DNA of 64,000 nt. Origin: Fimenecus sp045545735 (lineage in GTDB: Bacteria; Bacillota; Clostridia; Oscillospirales; Acutalibacteraceae). This document shows positions 44,121 through 53,579 of the stretch, in pieces (positions within the stretch are counted from its first letter, which is position 1; the number at the start of each line of letters is the position of its first letter). A model generated the notes under the pieces. That model searched no databases and was not told the DNA's origin. It worked only from the letters and a program-made list of their open reading frames with translations. The position numbers and the translations under genes are program-made. The stretch covers positions 124,001 to 188,000 of the forward strand of contig JAZQBM010000010.1 of assembly GCA_045545735.1 (NCBI GenBank), written 5' to 3'.

Positions 44121-47057
44121 TTATCTTGTTTCTATACCAATTGTTACAATTTCAAACGGTTTGTATTCCACAACTTCAGTCTCTTCAATTACATCTTCAA
44201 GGAAATTGAGAAGTTTTACTTTACCGCCAAGCTTGATTTTACCGCGTTTTCCGTTTTGCTCGGACAAACGGATTACAATCATATTGCCTTTTTCACTCAT
44301 CTTCATTGTCTGCATATAAAGTTCACCGAATGAGTTTTCGCAAGTTAAATCTGCCTTGCCAAGCGGAATATTGTATTCATAAGCAATATTATTGATTTCT
44401 GCTTTTACAAAATCGTCGCTGTGCGGATAAATCATATAACTGAACTCGTGATGACCAATATCGCTTGTAACGTCAGGACGGATTGTTGCACGAAGAAGAC
44501 TTAAGCTCATTGAATTCTCAAGAAGTCCTACACCATATTTTGAGTCGTTAATCAAAGCAACACCGCCGTCGGTTTCTGCCATATCAACCCATTTATGATG
44601 ACAAACCTCAAAGCGTGCTTGTTGCCAAGTAGTATTGCGGTGAGTTTCACGCTCAACAAAGCCTGCACTTGTGTCACAAACTGCCTTACGTGTAAGCACA
44701 TTACAGTCAAACTGAGCCTTTGCAAGCACGTGCTTTTCATTCCAGTCTACAATGTTTTCAACTTCAATCCCGCGTGACTGACGGAACACACGGATTATAC
44801 GTTTCCAAGTACTCTTTTCTGTACCGAGAACACACTCAAAAGATGCAACTTCTGAATTTTTCTCGATAGTTTTAAGAGGTGAAATAATTTTAACTTCTAC
44901 TTCGCGGTCTTTATAGTTAGGAAGAATATCCCAAGCATCATAAACACCAGGGTTATCTTTATAAAGTTTGAGTTTATTAAACTCGCCCCCTACCCATTCG
45001 CGGTCTAATTCTTTGTCATAAATACTCTTTATGCTACCGTCATATTCAAACTCGATTTCATAGAACGGTGTAACAATTTTATTGCCGATTTCACACCATT
45101 CGCCTGCATAGGTACGCCAAGAAATCTCACCACAAGAAAGTGGCGGAAGATTTGGAATTACCCAATTACCCTGTTTACCATAACGAACACTCTTGCCGTT
45201 TTCATCTTCAATAAACGTTAAGTGTGTACGTGGGAAGTTGAGTGAATTGAAATATTTCTCGCCTGTGCCGATAATTTTATCAAGTCTTGCATCTATTTCT
45301 TTATAATCTGCCATTGCATCACGGTAAACCGGTGCAATATGACTACCGGGCAAGATATCGTGGAACTGATTTATAAGAAGTTTCTTGTAAATATCGCGAA
45401 TTTCATCATGCGGATACTCTGCACCTTTAAGATGACGGAGAGTTGACACGATTTCAGCCTCACGAAGTTTATATTCAAGTTTACGGTTATAGCGTTTCAT
45501 CTGTGACTTTGTTGTGAATGTACCACGATGCATTTCAAGATAAAGTTCGCCATCCCATTTTGCAAGATTTTTATTATCTTTTAAGTTCTTTTCAAGGAAT
45601 TCCTGACCGCCAACGTGCTCAGTTTTAGGCATAATTGAAAGTTTGTTGAATCGGTGCATAACTTCAATCATTTCTTCAGTACAACCGCTACCGCCGTCGC
45701 CGTAACCAAACATTGACATAGTTTGTCCGCCTTGGTTTTTATCTTGATAGGCTTCCCAGTTTTCTTGGATTTGTGATGGCATATTCCAAGTTATAAAGTG
45801 AGTTGGCGGTACACAAGCGTAAACTTCACTACCGTCAATACCTTTCCAAATAAAGTTGTTATGTGGGAAACGGTTAGTATCATTCCAAGTTGACATTTTG
45901 TTTGAAACAAAGTAGTCAACACCGCTCTTTTTAAGAATTTGAGGTAAAATCCAACTGTTACCAAAAACATCAGGCAACCAGCAATTTTTGATTGTTTTAC
46001 CGAACTTTTCACGGAAATAGTGCTGACCGTACATAAACTGACGGATTAAACTTTCCGCACAAGGAATATTGCAATCAGGTTCAACATACATGGCACCAAC
46101 CGGCTCAAACTGACCATTTGCAATCTTCTCTTTCAATTCCTCAAACACATCGGGGTAATATTTTTCAAGCATTTCATAAGTAAACGCCTGAGTATGAGTA
46201 TATTTAAAGTCGGGGTATCTGTCCATAAGACGAAGTTGAATAAGAATTGTTCTTAAATTCTTCTGAACAGAGTGAATACGACGCCAATAATATGCAATAT
46301 CAAGGTGTGAATGTGCCACAAGAGCTACGTCGCCGTTACCTTTGTAATCGTCATTTGAATAGATTACATCCTCAACATATTTCTTTGCACTTGCAACATC
46401 TTCAGTTCTCAAATCATCAAAATCAATAAGATTAAGTGCATTGTTGATTTCACGATTTAAGAAGCTACGGTAATCTTCATTAAAAAGGTCACTTTTTGCA
46501 ATATCGAGCAAAAGTTCAAGGTCATAAACCAAATCAAGAACTGTGTGATTGATTGTTGCAAGGTAAGCACCTTCAAAAATCTGACGGCAACCACGAACTG
46601 AAAGGGATTCGGGATTTCGCTCGTCATCAGGCTTTGAACGGTTATAACCCTCCATTTCAAAATGAAGAAAATCACTGTCAATATACGGTGTTAAGAGAAT
46701 ACGGTCACGGTTAGGGTCAACACCGCCAACGTATTTACCGTTTACTTTAACAATAATTTCTGCCGCAGTTTTAAGTGAAAACCACAGTTCTTTACCTTTT
46801 AATTTTTCGGGAACAACCACATCCGCCTCAAAGAATGCGGTACCGTCGGGAGTAAAATACATATCACCTTTCTGAAGTGGTCGCCAACCCTCAGGGTAGT
46901 ATTCATAATGCATCTCTGATGTTTGACGTGCATCACGAACACGAAGTGTAGTTATTTCAAACTTTTCGTCATATATATATCTTTTAAGCCAACCGAAGCG
47001 TAAATCTGTCCATTCTTCAGGACGCATACTTCTTCTTACAACTTTAATATGTGCCAT
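44121..47057 (-). CDS. GH38 alpha-mannosidase, second type
   Basis: A 978-residue family 38 enzyme with an N-terminal beta domain of about 240 residues before the barrel, unlike the first mannosidase at 38042-41194. His251 and Asp253 in VAHSHLDIAYYW bind zinc; Asp363 in WLPDVFGNSW is the nucleophile; NQFHDILPGSH holds the later zinc histidine. No signal peptide. It is the last gene of a minus-strand operon behind phosphoglucomutase and a NifU-C-like gene, 12 bases after the latter. GGGGGAAG precedes the ATG. The two mannosidases are clearly different subfamilies and may cut different linkages. Confidence 0.93.
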   Translation of the reverse strand: MAHIKVVRRSMRPEEWTDLRFGWLKRYIYDEKFEITTLRVRDARQTSEMHYEYYPEGWRPLQKGDMYFTPDGTAFFEADVVVPEKLKGKELWFSLKTAAEIIVKVNGKYVGGVDPNRDRILLTPYIDSDFLHFEMEGYNRSKPDDERNPESLSVRGCRQIFEGAYLATINHTVLDLVYDLELLLDIAKSDLFNEDYRSFLNREINNALNLIDFDDLRTEDVASAKKYVEDVIYSNDDYKGNGDVALVAHSHLDIAYYWRRIHSVQKNLRTILIQLRLMDRYPDFKYTHTQAFTYEMLEKYYPDVFEELKEKIANGQFEPVGAMYVEPDCNIPCAESLIRQFMYGQHYFREKFGKTIKNCWLPDVFGNSWILPQILKKSGVDYFVSNKMSTWNDTNRFPHNNFIWKGIDGSEVYACVPPTHFITWNMPSQIQENWEAYQDKNQGGQTMSMFGYGDGGSGCTEEMIEVMHRFNKLSIMPKTEHVGGQEFLEKNLKDNKNLAKWDGELYLEMHRGTFTTKSQMKRYNRKLEYKLREAEIVSTLRHLKGAEYPHDEIRDIYKKLLINQFHDILPGSHIAPVYRDAMADYKEIDARLDKIIGTGEKYFNSLNFPRTHLTFIEDENGKSVRYGKQGNWVIPNLPPLSCGEISWRTYAGEWCEIGNKIVTPFYEIEFEYDGSIKSIYDKELDREWVGGEFNKLKLYKDNPGVYDAWDILPNYKDREVEVKIISPLKTIEKNSEVASFECVLGTEKSTWKRIIRVFRQSRGIEVENIVDWNEKHVLAKAQFDCNVLTRKAVCDTSAGFVERETHRNTTWQQARFEVCHHKWVDMAETDGGVALINDSKYGVGLLENSMSLSLLRATIRPDVTSDIGHHEFSYMIYPHSDDFVKAEINNIAYEYNIPLGKADLTCENSFGELYMQTMKMSEKGNMIVIRLSEQNGKRGKIKLGGKVKLLNFLEDVIEETEVVEYKPFEIVTIGIETR

Positions 47058-47069
47058 TACGCTTCCCCC

Positions 47070-47303
47070 TTATCTGTCCCAGAAAAATGGTTTTTTCTTC
47101 TGTGCCACTACTTTTACGCTTTCGCCCATATCACGCATAACTTCACTTTCAATCCATGCAAGACAGCGGTCAACGATTAAGCATTTTGAACATTCACCTT
47201 GCAAAAGCACGGTAAGAACACCATCTTCATAAGACACAAAATCGATTTCTCCGCCATCGCCCTGAAGTTTTGGTTTGATTATATTATTTATGTAATCTTT
47301 CAT
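47070..47303 (-). CDS. NifU C-terminal domain-like mini-protein
   Basis: A 77-residue protein matching the Nfu/NifU C-terminal fold: an IIKPKLQGDGGEIDFVSYE start, a DGVLTVLLQGEC strand, then Cys38-x2-Cys41 with a further Cys47 (CSKCLIVDRC), where normal Nfu has CGGCP. Nfu proteins carry Fe-S clusters to target enzymes. Here there is no isc or suf gene nearby; it lies between phosphoglucomutase (3 bases after its stop) and a GH38 enzyme (12 bases before). The loss of the CxxCP form makes cluster binding uncertain. Confidence 0.75.
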   Translation of the reverse strand: MKDYINNIIKPKLQGDGGEIDFVSYEDGVLTVLLQGECSKCLIVDRCLAWIESEVMRDMGESVKVVAQKKKPFFWDR

Positions 47304-47306
47304 AAC

Positions 47307-48947
47307 TTAACCTTCTATTTCTTTTTTGAGAATTGCACGGATATTTTCTAATTTTTCAGTCGCAATCTCTTTTGTTTCACCGCACATTGAGTAATAAACT
47401 TTCAGTTTCGGCTCTGTACCTGATGGTCTTACTGCAATCCAACTACCATCAGTAAATGTATATTTAAGCACATTTTCTTTTGGTAAATCGCCAATCCCCT
47501 TTGAGTAATCAAGAACATCTTTAATATTCTCAAAAAGTGACTTGCCGTTTTCACGCATATTTGTCATAATACTCTGAATTTTTTCTGCACCGTCTTTACC
47601 TTTAAGTACAAATGTATCAAGTGCATCAAGATAAAAGCCGTACTCTGCATAAATCTTGTTGAGAGCATCAACAAGAGTTCTACCGTTATTTTTGTGGTAT
47701 GCAGCCATCTGGCAAATAAGCATGGACGAAACTACTGCATCTTTATCACGAGCGTGAGTGCCCACAAGATAACCGTAAGATTCCTCGTAACCGATTACAA
47801 ATTCGCGGTCACCATTTACTTCGTATTTGCCAATCTGGTCGCCGATATACTTAAAGCCCGTAAGAGTATCAACAATATGAAGGCCATAACTTCTTGCAAT
47901 ATCTGCACCGAGTTCACTTGTAACAATTGTCTTTACAAGTGTTGATTTTTCATTTAATGTATCTTTTTTATTTGAAAGCACAAAATCAACAAGCAAAGCA
48001 CCAATCTGATTGCCTGTCATAAGCACATATTCACCGTTATGCAAAATTGCAGTACCAACACGGTCACAGTCAGGGTCAGTACCAAGAACTAAATCTGCAT
48101 TTTCAAGTTTTGCTTGTTCAATGCCAAGAGTTAAAGCATCTTTTTCTTCAGGGTTTGGTGAACGGACTGTACTGAAGTTACCATCAGGCAATTCCTGTGA
48201 TTTTACAATTGAAACATTCATACCCTCAAGTGCTTTTCTGACAGGAATATTGCCTGTACCGTGAAGTGCGGTATAAACAATTTTAAGGTCTGATTTTTCT
48301 TCGTAAATTGACTGTTTTTTTACTTCTGCCAAGAAATCGGCAAGAACTTCTTCACCGATTACTGTAATTACGCCCTTATCTACGCCCTCTTTAAAATCCA
48401 TAACTTCAACTGATTTAAGGTCTGTTACTGCATTTACAAATGTAATTACCTGACTTGCGAACTCGGGCACTAACTGACAACCTTTTTCATCATAGATTTT
48501 ATAGCCGTTATACTCTTTAGGATTATGGCTTGCAGTAAGCACAATACCGCCGTTACAACCTAAATGCTTTGCAGTAAATGAAAGTACAGGTGTTGGCATA
48601 AGAGTATCATAAATAAAAACTTTAATTCCGTTAGCAGCTAACACACCTGCCACAACTTGTGAAAAATATTGTGAATTATTTCTTGAGTCATAAGCAATTG
48701 CAACGCTGATTTCACCATCAAAACGGCTCTTTAAATAATCAGCATACCCCTTTGTTGCTTTTGCGATTGTATATTTATTCATACGGTTAGGACCTGCACC
48801 CATTATTCCGCGAAGTCCGCCCGTGCCAAACTCTAAATCTTTGTAAAATCTGTCTTCAATCTCTTTTTCGTCATTAATTGACAAAAGTTCGTTTTTTGTG
48901 TTCTCGTCAAAAGAACACCATAAGTCAAATTTTTCTTTTATTGTCAT
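47307..48947 (-). CDS. Phosphoglucomutase/phosphomannomutase
   Basis: A 546-residue alpha-D-phosphohexomutase of the PgcA type. GTGGLRGIMGAGPNRMN is the N-terminal sugar loop; the phosphorylated Ser140 is in LTASHNPKEYNG; metal loop GTDPDCDRVG; sugar-specificity loop GYEESYGYLVG; phosphate loop RPSGTEPKLKVYY. It interconverts glucose-1- and glucose-6-phosphate, or the mannose equivalents. It is the promoter-proximal gene of an operon with the NifU-C-like protein and a GH38 mannosidase, which slightly favours a role in mannose flow, though this class most often acts on glucose. AGAGGTAG precedes the ATG. Confidence 0.93.
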   Translation of the reverse strand: MTIKEKFDLWCSFDENTKNELLSINDEKEIEDRFYKDLEFGTGGLRGIMGAGPNRMNKYTIAKATKGYADYLKSRFDGEISVAIAYDSRNNSQYFSQVVAGVLAANGIKVFIYDTLMPTPVLSFTAKHLGCNGGIVLTASHNPKEYNGYKIYDEKGCQLVPEFASQVITFVNAVTDLKSVEVMDFKEGVDKGVITVIGEEVLADFLAEVKKQSIYEEKSDLKIVYTALHGTGNIPVRKALEGMNVSIVKSQELPDGNFSTVRSPNPEEKDALTLGIEQAKLENADLVLGTDPDCDRVGTAILHNGEYVLMTGNQIGALLVDFVLSNKKDTLNEKSTLVKTIVTSELGADIARSYGLHIVDTLTGFKYIGDQIGKYEVNGDREFVIGYEESYGYLVGTHARDKDAVVSSMLICQMAAYHKNNGRTLVDALNKIYAEYGFYLDALDTFVLKGKDGAEKIQSIMTNMRENGKSLFENIKDVLDYSKGIGDLPKENVLKYTFTDGSWIAVRPSGTEPKLKVYYSMCGETKEIATEKLENIRAILKKEIEG

Positions 48948-48984
48948 TTTAACTACCTCTTTTCAGGCATATTTTCATAGAATA

Positions 48985-49013
48985 ATAATACAACAAAACC
49001 GCCCTACTGTCAA
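48985..49013 (-). promoter_or_regulatory. Sigma-A promoter for the phosphohexomutase operon
   Basis: On the minus strand TTGACA (49008-49013), 17 bases, TATTAT (48985-48990), 37 bases ahead of the start. Confidence 0.85.
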
Positions 49014-49138
49014 TTTATTGATTAGGAAATATGCCATAAAAAAACCTGTGGATTTATATATATTTACTATTTCTTTTTCTTTTATAAATTGTTATAATGA
49101 ACACAATATTAATTATCTTTTGTTTGAGGAGTGGAAAT

Positions 49139-51358
49139 ATGAAAAAGGACGCAACTCTTGCACGCTATTTTGTACTTATCTTTTTAGCTATCTTTGCAAT
49201 TGCGATTATTATTGTTTTCCCCTTGTTCCTTACAGCTGAACTTGATAAACAAAATCAAAATTTCTTGGAAGAAGTTTCTGCAAAAAACGGCGAATCGGTA
49301 GGATTCAGATTTCAAGAACAAGCCGCTTATCTTTATTATTTTGCAGAGAATATTGACACCTCAAAACTTGATAATCCTAAAGCTGCTATTGAAAGTATAG
49401 GCGATATACCAGAAAACAACCTATATAAGCGTTATGGCGTTGCCACATTAGACGGTCAAGCATATACTTCTGACGGCAAATCAATTAATCTTGCTCATAA
49501 TGAACATATAAAGGAATGTGTTGAAAAAGACGGTTTTATTGTTTGCCGTATGTCAACCGATGAAAGCATTGACGGTGATGAAGTTTTTGTTATGCACATT
49601 CCGTTAAAACACGAAAACGAAACAAAAGCTGTATTCTTCCTTGTGTTTACCATTGACCAGATTATGGCGAATTTCGAGTCAAGTGCGTTTAACAAAAGTG
49701 AATTTTTCTTTGTTGTCGATTATGAAGGCAACAATATTATGAGTACACATCAGAATGAAAAATTCAGAAACATTGAAAATGTTTTCTACACACTCCCTCT
49801 TGACGAAAAATATCAAGGTAGCAGAATTTTAGATATTCAGGAAGATATGAAAAACGGCGAAACGGGTGTTCTTTTATCTTCACAGAATATTGACTTTTAC
49901 CTTTATTATGCACCGCTCAACTTTAATGATTGGTATTTGTTCAGCGTTATACCAACAAGTGTAGTTGTTGAAAACAGAAACACTGCACTTTCTTATGTTG
50001 GATTAATGTCATTCTTCCTTGTTACCGTATTTATTCTGTTTACGATTTATGCAGTTTCTACTGAGCGAAGAAAGAAAGAAGAACTTGATAAAATTCTTTA
50101 TACTGACAGTCTTACAGGCGGTGCATCTTACGCAAAATTCTGTGTTGATGTAAAAAAACAATTAAGTAAAAACGGAAAAGCCGCATACATAGTTATGGAC
50201 CTTGACAACTTTAAACTTGTAAACGACTATTACGGTTATGAAATGGGTAACAAAACAATAAAATACATAAACACCTTGTGGCAAAAGATGCTTCGCGACG
50301 GTGAATATGTAGGTAGAATTGCAGCCGACAGATTTGCAGTATATCTTCATTATTCAAATGAAAAAGAACTCATGACCCGTCTTGACAAGTTCTGTGCAGA
50401 TTGTCGCACTTTTAACGATAAGAATATGTCAAACTATATTCTTACACCAAGTATCGGCATTTATTATGTAACCGAAAGGAACATAGACATTCAGAAAATG
50501 CAGAACTGTGCGGTTATGGCAAAATCTCTTGTTAAGGGCGACCACGACTCAACAATTGCAGTTTATTCCGGTAAAATCAAACGCGATTTAACAAGAAAGA
50601 AACTTTTTACTGACGAACTTGAACACGCAATAAGAAACAACGAACTTTCAGTTGTTCTTCAACCGCAATATGAAACTAAAGACGGTAAAATCTGTGCTGC
50701 TGAAATGCTTGTAAGATGGAAAAAAGAAGACGGTACTTTTGTACCGCCGTCAGAGTTTATTCCAATTGCTGAAGAAAGAGGTTTTATTAAAGACATTGAC
50801 CGTTTTGTATTCCGCAAAGCCTGCACAATTCAACAAGATTTAGTTAAAAAAGGACTTGGCCCTATCAGCATTTCTGTTAACCTGTCACAGCAGACACTTC
50901 ACGACCCTAAACTAATTGAAACTTATCTTAAGATTATTGAAGAAACAGGAGCTGATATTTCTTACATTCACCTTGAAATTACTGAAACCACGTTCTTCAA
51001 TAATAACAGAAGTTTCTTAAGAATTTTACGCAGACTTCACAAAGCCGGCTTTAAAATTTTGCTTGACGATTTCGGAACCGGTTACTCTTCACTTATGCTT
51101 CTTAAATCAATGCCTATTGATGCGTTGAAACTTGACAAATCCTTTATTGACGATTACGAGCATCCACGCGGAAAGAACATTATTGAATGTGTTATTGAAA
51201 TGACTAAAAAGCTTGATATTACTATTATAGCAGAAGGCATTGAAACCGCCGAGCAATATGAATACATCAAAACACAGAATTGCGACGTTGTTCAAGGCTA
51301 TCATTTCAGTTATCCGTTGGAATATCACAAGTTCTGTGATACGGTTGCCAACAACTAA
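49139..51358 (+). CDS. Membrane sensor with degenerate GGDEF and intact EAL domain
   Basis: A 739-residue c-di-GMP protein. Helix 1 (about 9-32), an extracellular Cache-like sensor domain (about 35-275), helix 2 (about 283-305), GGDEF domain (about 315-465) and EAL domain (about 485-735). The GGDEF signature reads AADRF, so cyclase activity is unlikely. The EAL domain keeps AAEMLVRW, NLSQQT, LEITETTF, DDFGTGYSS, KLDKSFI and AEGIETAEQ, all the metal and catalytic positions, so it should be an active phosphodiesterase. GAGGAG precedes the ATG at 49139; an earlier ATG lacks a site. It converges on the germination operon with overlapping stop codons. Confidence 0.92.
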   Translation: MKKDATLARYFVLIFLAIFAIAIIIVFPLFLTAELDKQNQNFLEEVSAKNGESVGFRFQEQAAYLYYFAENIDTSKLDNPKAAIESIGDIPENNLYKRYGVATLDGQAYTSDGKSINLAHNEHIKECVEKDGFIVCRMSTDESIDGDEVFVMHIPLKHENETKAVFFLVFTIDQIMANFESSAFNKSEFFFVVDYEGNNIMSTHQNEKFRNIENVFYTLPLDEKYQGSRILDIQEDMKNGETGVLLSSQNIDFYLYYAPLNFNDWYLFSVIPTSVVVENRNTALSYVGLMSFFLVTVFILFTIYAVSTERRKKEELDKILYTDSLTGGASYAKFCVDVKKQLSKNGKAAYIVMDLDNFKLVNDYYGYEMGNKTIKYINTLWQKMLRDGEYVGRIAADRFAVYLHYSNEKELMTRLDKFCADCRTFNDKNMSNYILTPSIGIYYVTERNIDIQKMQNCAVMAKSLVKGDHDSTIAVYSGKIKRDLTRKKLFTDELEHAIRNNELSVVLQPQYETKDGKICAAEMLVRWKKEDGTFVPPSEFIPIAEERGFIKDIDRFVFRKACTIQQDLVKKGLGPISISVNLSQQTLHDPKLIETYLKIIEETGADISYIHLEITETTFFNNNRSFLRILRRLHKAGFKILLDDFGTGYSSLMLLKSMPIDALKLDKSFIDDYEHPRGKNIIECVIEMTKKLDITIIAEGIETAEQYEYIKTQNCDVVQGYHFSYPLEYHKFCDTVANN

Positions 51359-52506
51359 TAATCATTCAAGTATTCGTGACCCACACGTCTTATATTTAAT
51401 TCAACATCGACTTCGTACAAACTGTTTTTCAGTACGGAGTCGATATTTTTTTCGTTTTTACGGTAAAAATCTTTCTCACAAATATACAAAAGTCTTGCAA
51501 GTCCACAAGCATCGCTATCATATTTCTGATACAACGAATTAATTGTTGACTTTATATTCTTTTCAACATATTCTTCGCCTTTTTTCTTGATTTGTTCAAT
51601 TTCCTTTGATGACATTGCACTTGTAACGCCACCGCTGATTTCAGAAATATCTGCATCCATATAAACGCTTATTTTAAAAGTTGGAATATTATTTTCAAGG
51701 CTTACTTTTCTTTTGGTTTTTGATTTTACAATATTAAGTGCAACATTTGTACCTTTTCCGCCATCAAATGAAATTGCGGTATTATAAATTTCGTTGGAAA
51801 GCAGGTTTAGATATACAGTTTCATCTTTTGAAATGACTTCTCTGTACTCTGTATTGTTAAAGAGTGCCGTACCTGTTACTTCAGCACTTTTTTCTTCACC
51901 TTTTTCCTGTAAAGAAAAAAGCGGTAAGGCAAAATCTTTTGTTGCAGAATTATAACGATTAATAAGTTCGTAAAGTTGTGTAGCAAAAATTCTTGCATTA
52001 TATTCATACGCTTCAATACTGTTTTCCAGATTTTCCGCACTTATATACTCATTACCGTTTTTTGCTTCAAGTATTTCAGCGGCAGTTTTTTCAGCAGCAG
52101 CAATATAAACCGTTCCGCCATTTTCAACATCACGCACAAAAAAATCTATTACATCGTCCATTTTTTCTTCTGTAATACTTTTGCCTATTAAAATAATCCT
52201 GTTTTGAGAATATAGCGGTATTTTACCTTCTTTTTCAGTCACCGTCTTTATTGCCGTATAAACCGTATCACCCGTCAGTTTATATACTTTAAGCGGTGGC
52301 TGTGACGCACCGTCCGACGAGGATGCCTCTGACGAGTTTGTGTCTATCACCTGAAGTGTGACGGTGTATGTGTCGTCATTTTCTAAATCTATACCTATTC
52401 CTTGAATTACAAGTCGGTTTCGTATATCTTTTTTATAGATTTCGTTTTCACTGAAAGTAAAAAAAGCAAGAACTATTGCAAGTACAATTATTAATACTCT
52501 ACGCAT
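51355..52506 (-). CDS. Spore germination protein, Ger(x)C family, without lipobox
   Basis: A 383-residue third subunit of a GerA-type germinant receptor. Family landmarks: KKDIRNRLVIQGIGIDLEND near the N-terminus, PLYSQNRIILIGKSITEE, DFFVRDVENGG, TGTALFNN and the terminal helical domain. Unlike usual Ger(x)C lipoproteins (a Gly-Cys-Trp-Asp type lipobox), the hydrophobic start is followed by TFSENEIYKKD with no cysteine, so it is probably held by an uncleaved helix or secreted. Stops overlap with the converging c-di-GMP gene. Its start overlaps the GerB stop by 8 bases. Confidence 0.88.
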   Translation of the reverse strand: MRRVLIIVLAIVLAFFTFSENEIYKKDIRNRLVIQGIGIDLENDDTYTVTLQVIDTNSSEASSSDGASQPPLKVYKLTGDTVYTAIKTVTEKEGKIPLYSQNRIILIGKSITEEKMDDVIDFFVRDVENGGTVYIAAAEKTAAEILEAKNGNEYISAENLENSIEAYEYNARIFATQLYELINRYNSATKDFALPLFSLQEKGEEKSAEVTGTALFNNTEYREVISKDETVYLNLLSNEIYNTAISFDGGKGTNVALNIVKSKTKRKVSLENNIPTFKISVYMDADISEISGGVTSAMSSKEIEQIKKKGEEYVEKNIKSTINSLYQKYDSDACGLARLLYICEKDFYRKNEKNIDSVLKNSLYEVDVELNIRRVGHEYLNDY

Positions 52507-53578
52507 TTTTCACCTTTCCCCTTTTCGATAAAAACAACATAATAAGTGGAATCAAGAATGCAGTAATTCCCGTAATTATTATTTTAATTGATGAACTGTC
52601 AACAATGGAAAATCTTTCAATTTCACCCGCAATAATAAGATTTGCAACTATTGAAAGCCCGCCGATTACCACAAGATAGTTGACTTTTTTGAATTTTGGA
52701 AACTCCTTATAAAGAATATCTGCCTGCAAGAAAATAAGCAAAGATGCTTTAATGAATGCACACATAATCCACACACTTGTAAATATAGCGTCAAGACGGT
52801 CAAACATTGCAAACTCAGCAAGACTTGCAAGAGTGTGAAACGGGAACAACTGAGTTCCGGCAAAGTTGCCCATAATTGAGCCGGCAAAGAAGAAAAATAT
52901 TGCCATTAATAAAGTTTGTGATAACAGCCACACAAAAAAGCCTTTTTTAACATTTCCGTTGACCTTTGGTAGTGCTATTGCAATCATTGCATATTCCACA
53001 GTCTGTCCTACTGAGTCGACTGCTGTTTTAACCACAGGCATTACACCATTGTAAAACACGGGAGAAAGGTTCAATAAATCAACTTTATCAACCAAAGCAC
53101 ATAAAATGAAAATAATTGCGGGAATTACAAGCACAGCAGAAAGAACTGAACTTCTGCCTAACGCTTCAAATCCTAAATACGCACCGTAACAACAAAAAAT
53201 TATTACAAATATCAACATAAAATTAACATTGGTTTCAGGAAAAACAACCGTACCCGTAAACACGTCAAGTCGTGCAATTGTTATTACCGTAAAATAAAAA
53301 AATGCAATTATATAAAAAATTGAAATGCCTTTTGATAACTTTGGTGAGCGTTCACGTGCAATATCAAGTAAATTCTTATCATTATACTTTTTATGAAGAA
53401 AATATATGGGTAGCATTATTAATGTTCCAAATACAATTCTGAATATTGGTTGCACCAACATATCAGAAAGTCTTACATCTTTTGTATATGATGAAACATA
53501 CGTAACTGTTGTAAGTGTCCTGCTTAAAAACAACATCACATAAAATTGAAAAGCACTGATTTTTCCTTTGGTAATCAT
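52499..53578 (-). CDS. Spore germination permease-like protein, GerB family
   Basis: A 359-residue protein with about ten helices, of the APC-superfamily GerAB type. It begins KGKISAFQFYVMLFLSRTLTT and has the helix-rich pattern PIFRIVFGTLIMLPIYFL; such subunits bind the germinant within the membrane. The start at 53578 follows GGAG and lies one base after the GerA stop; an earlier in-frame start is inside gerA. Confidence 0.92.
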   Translation of the reverse strand: MITKGKISAFQFYVMLFLSRTLTTVTYVSSYTKDVRLSDMLVQPIFRIVFGTLIMLPIYFLHKKYNDKNLLDIARERSPKLSKGISIFYIIAFFYFTVITIARLDVFTGTVVFPETNVNFMLIFVIIFCCYGAYLGFEALGRSSVLSAVLVIPAIIFILCALVDKVDLLNLSPVFYNGVMPVVKTAVDSVGQTVEYAMIAIALPKVNGNVKKGFFVWLLSQTLLMAIFFFFAGSIMGNFAGTQLFPFHTLASLAEFAMFDRLDAIFTSVWIMCAFIKASLLIFLQADILYKEFPKFKKVNYLVVIGGLSIVANLIIAGEIERFSIVDSSSIKIIITGITAFLIPLIMLFLSKRGKVKNA

Positions 53579-53579
53579 T

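Noticed and set aside
51240..51542. 100-codon frame crossing the stops of the EAL and germination genes
   Set aside because: It runs across two converging genes in another frame and has no start signal.
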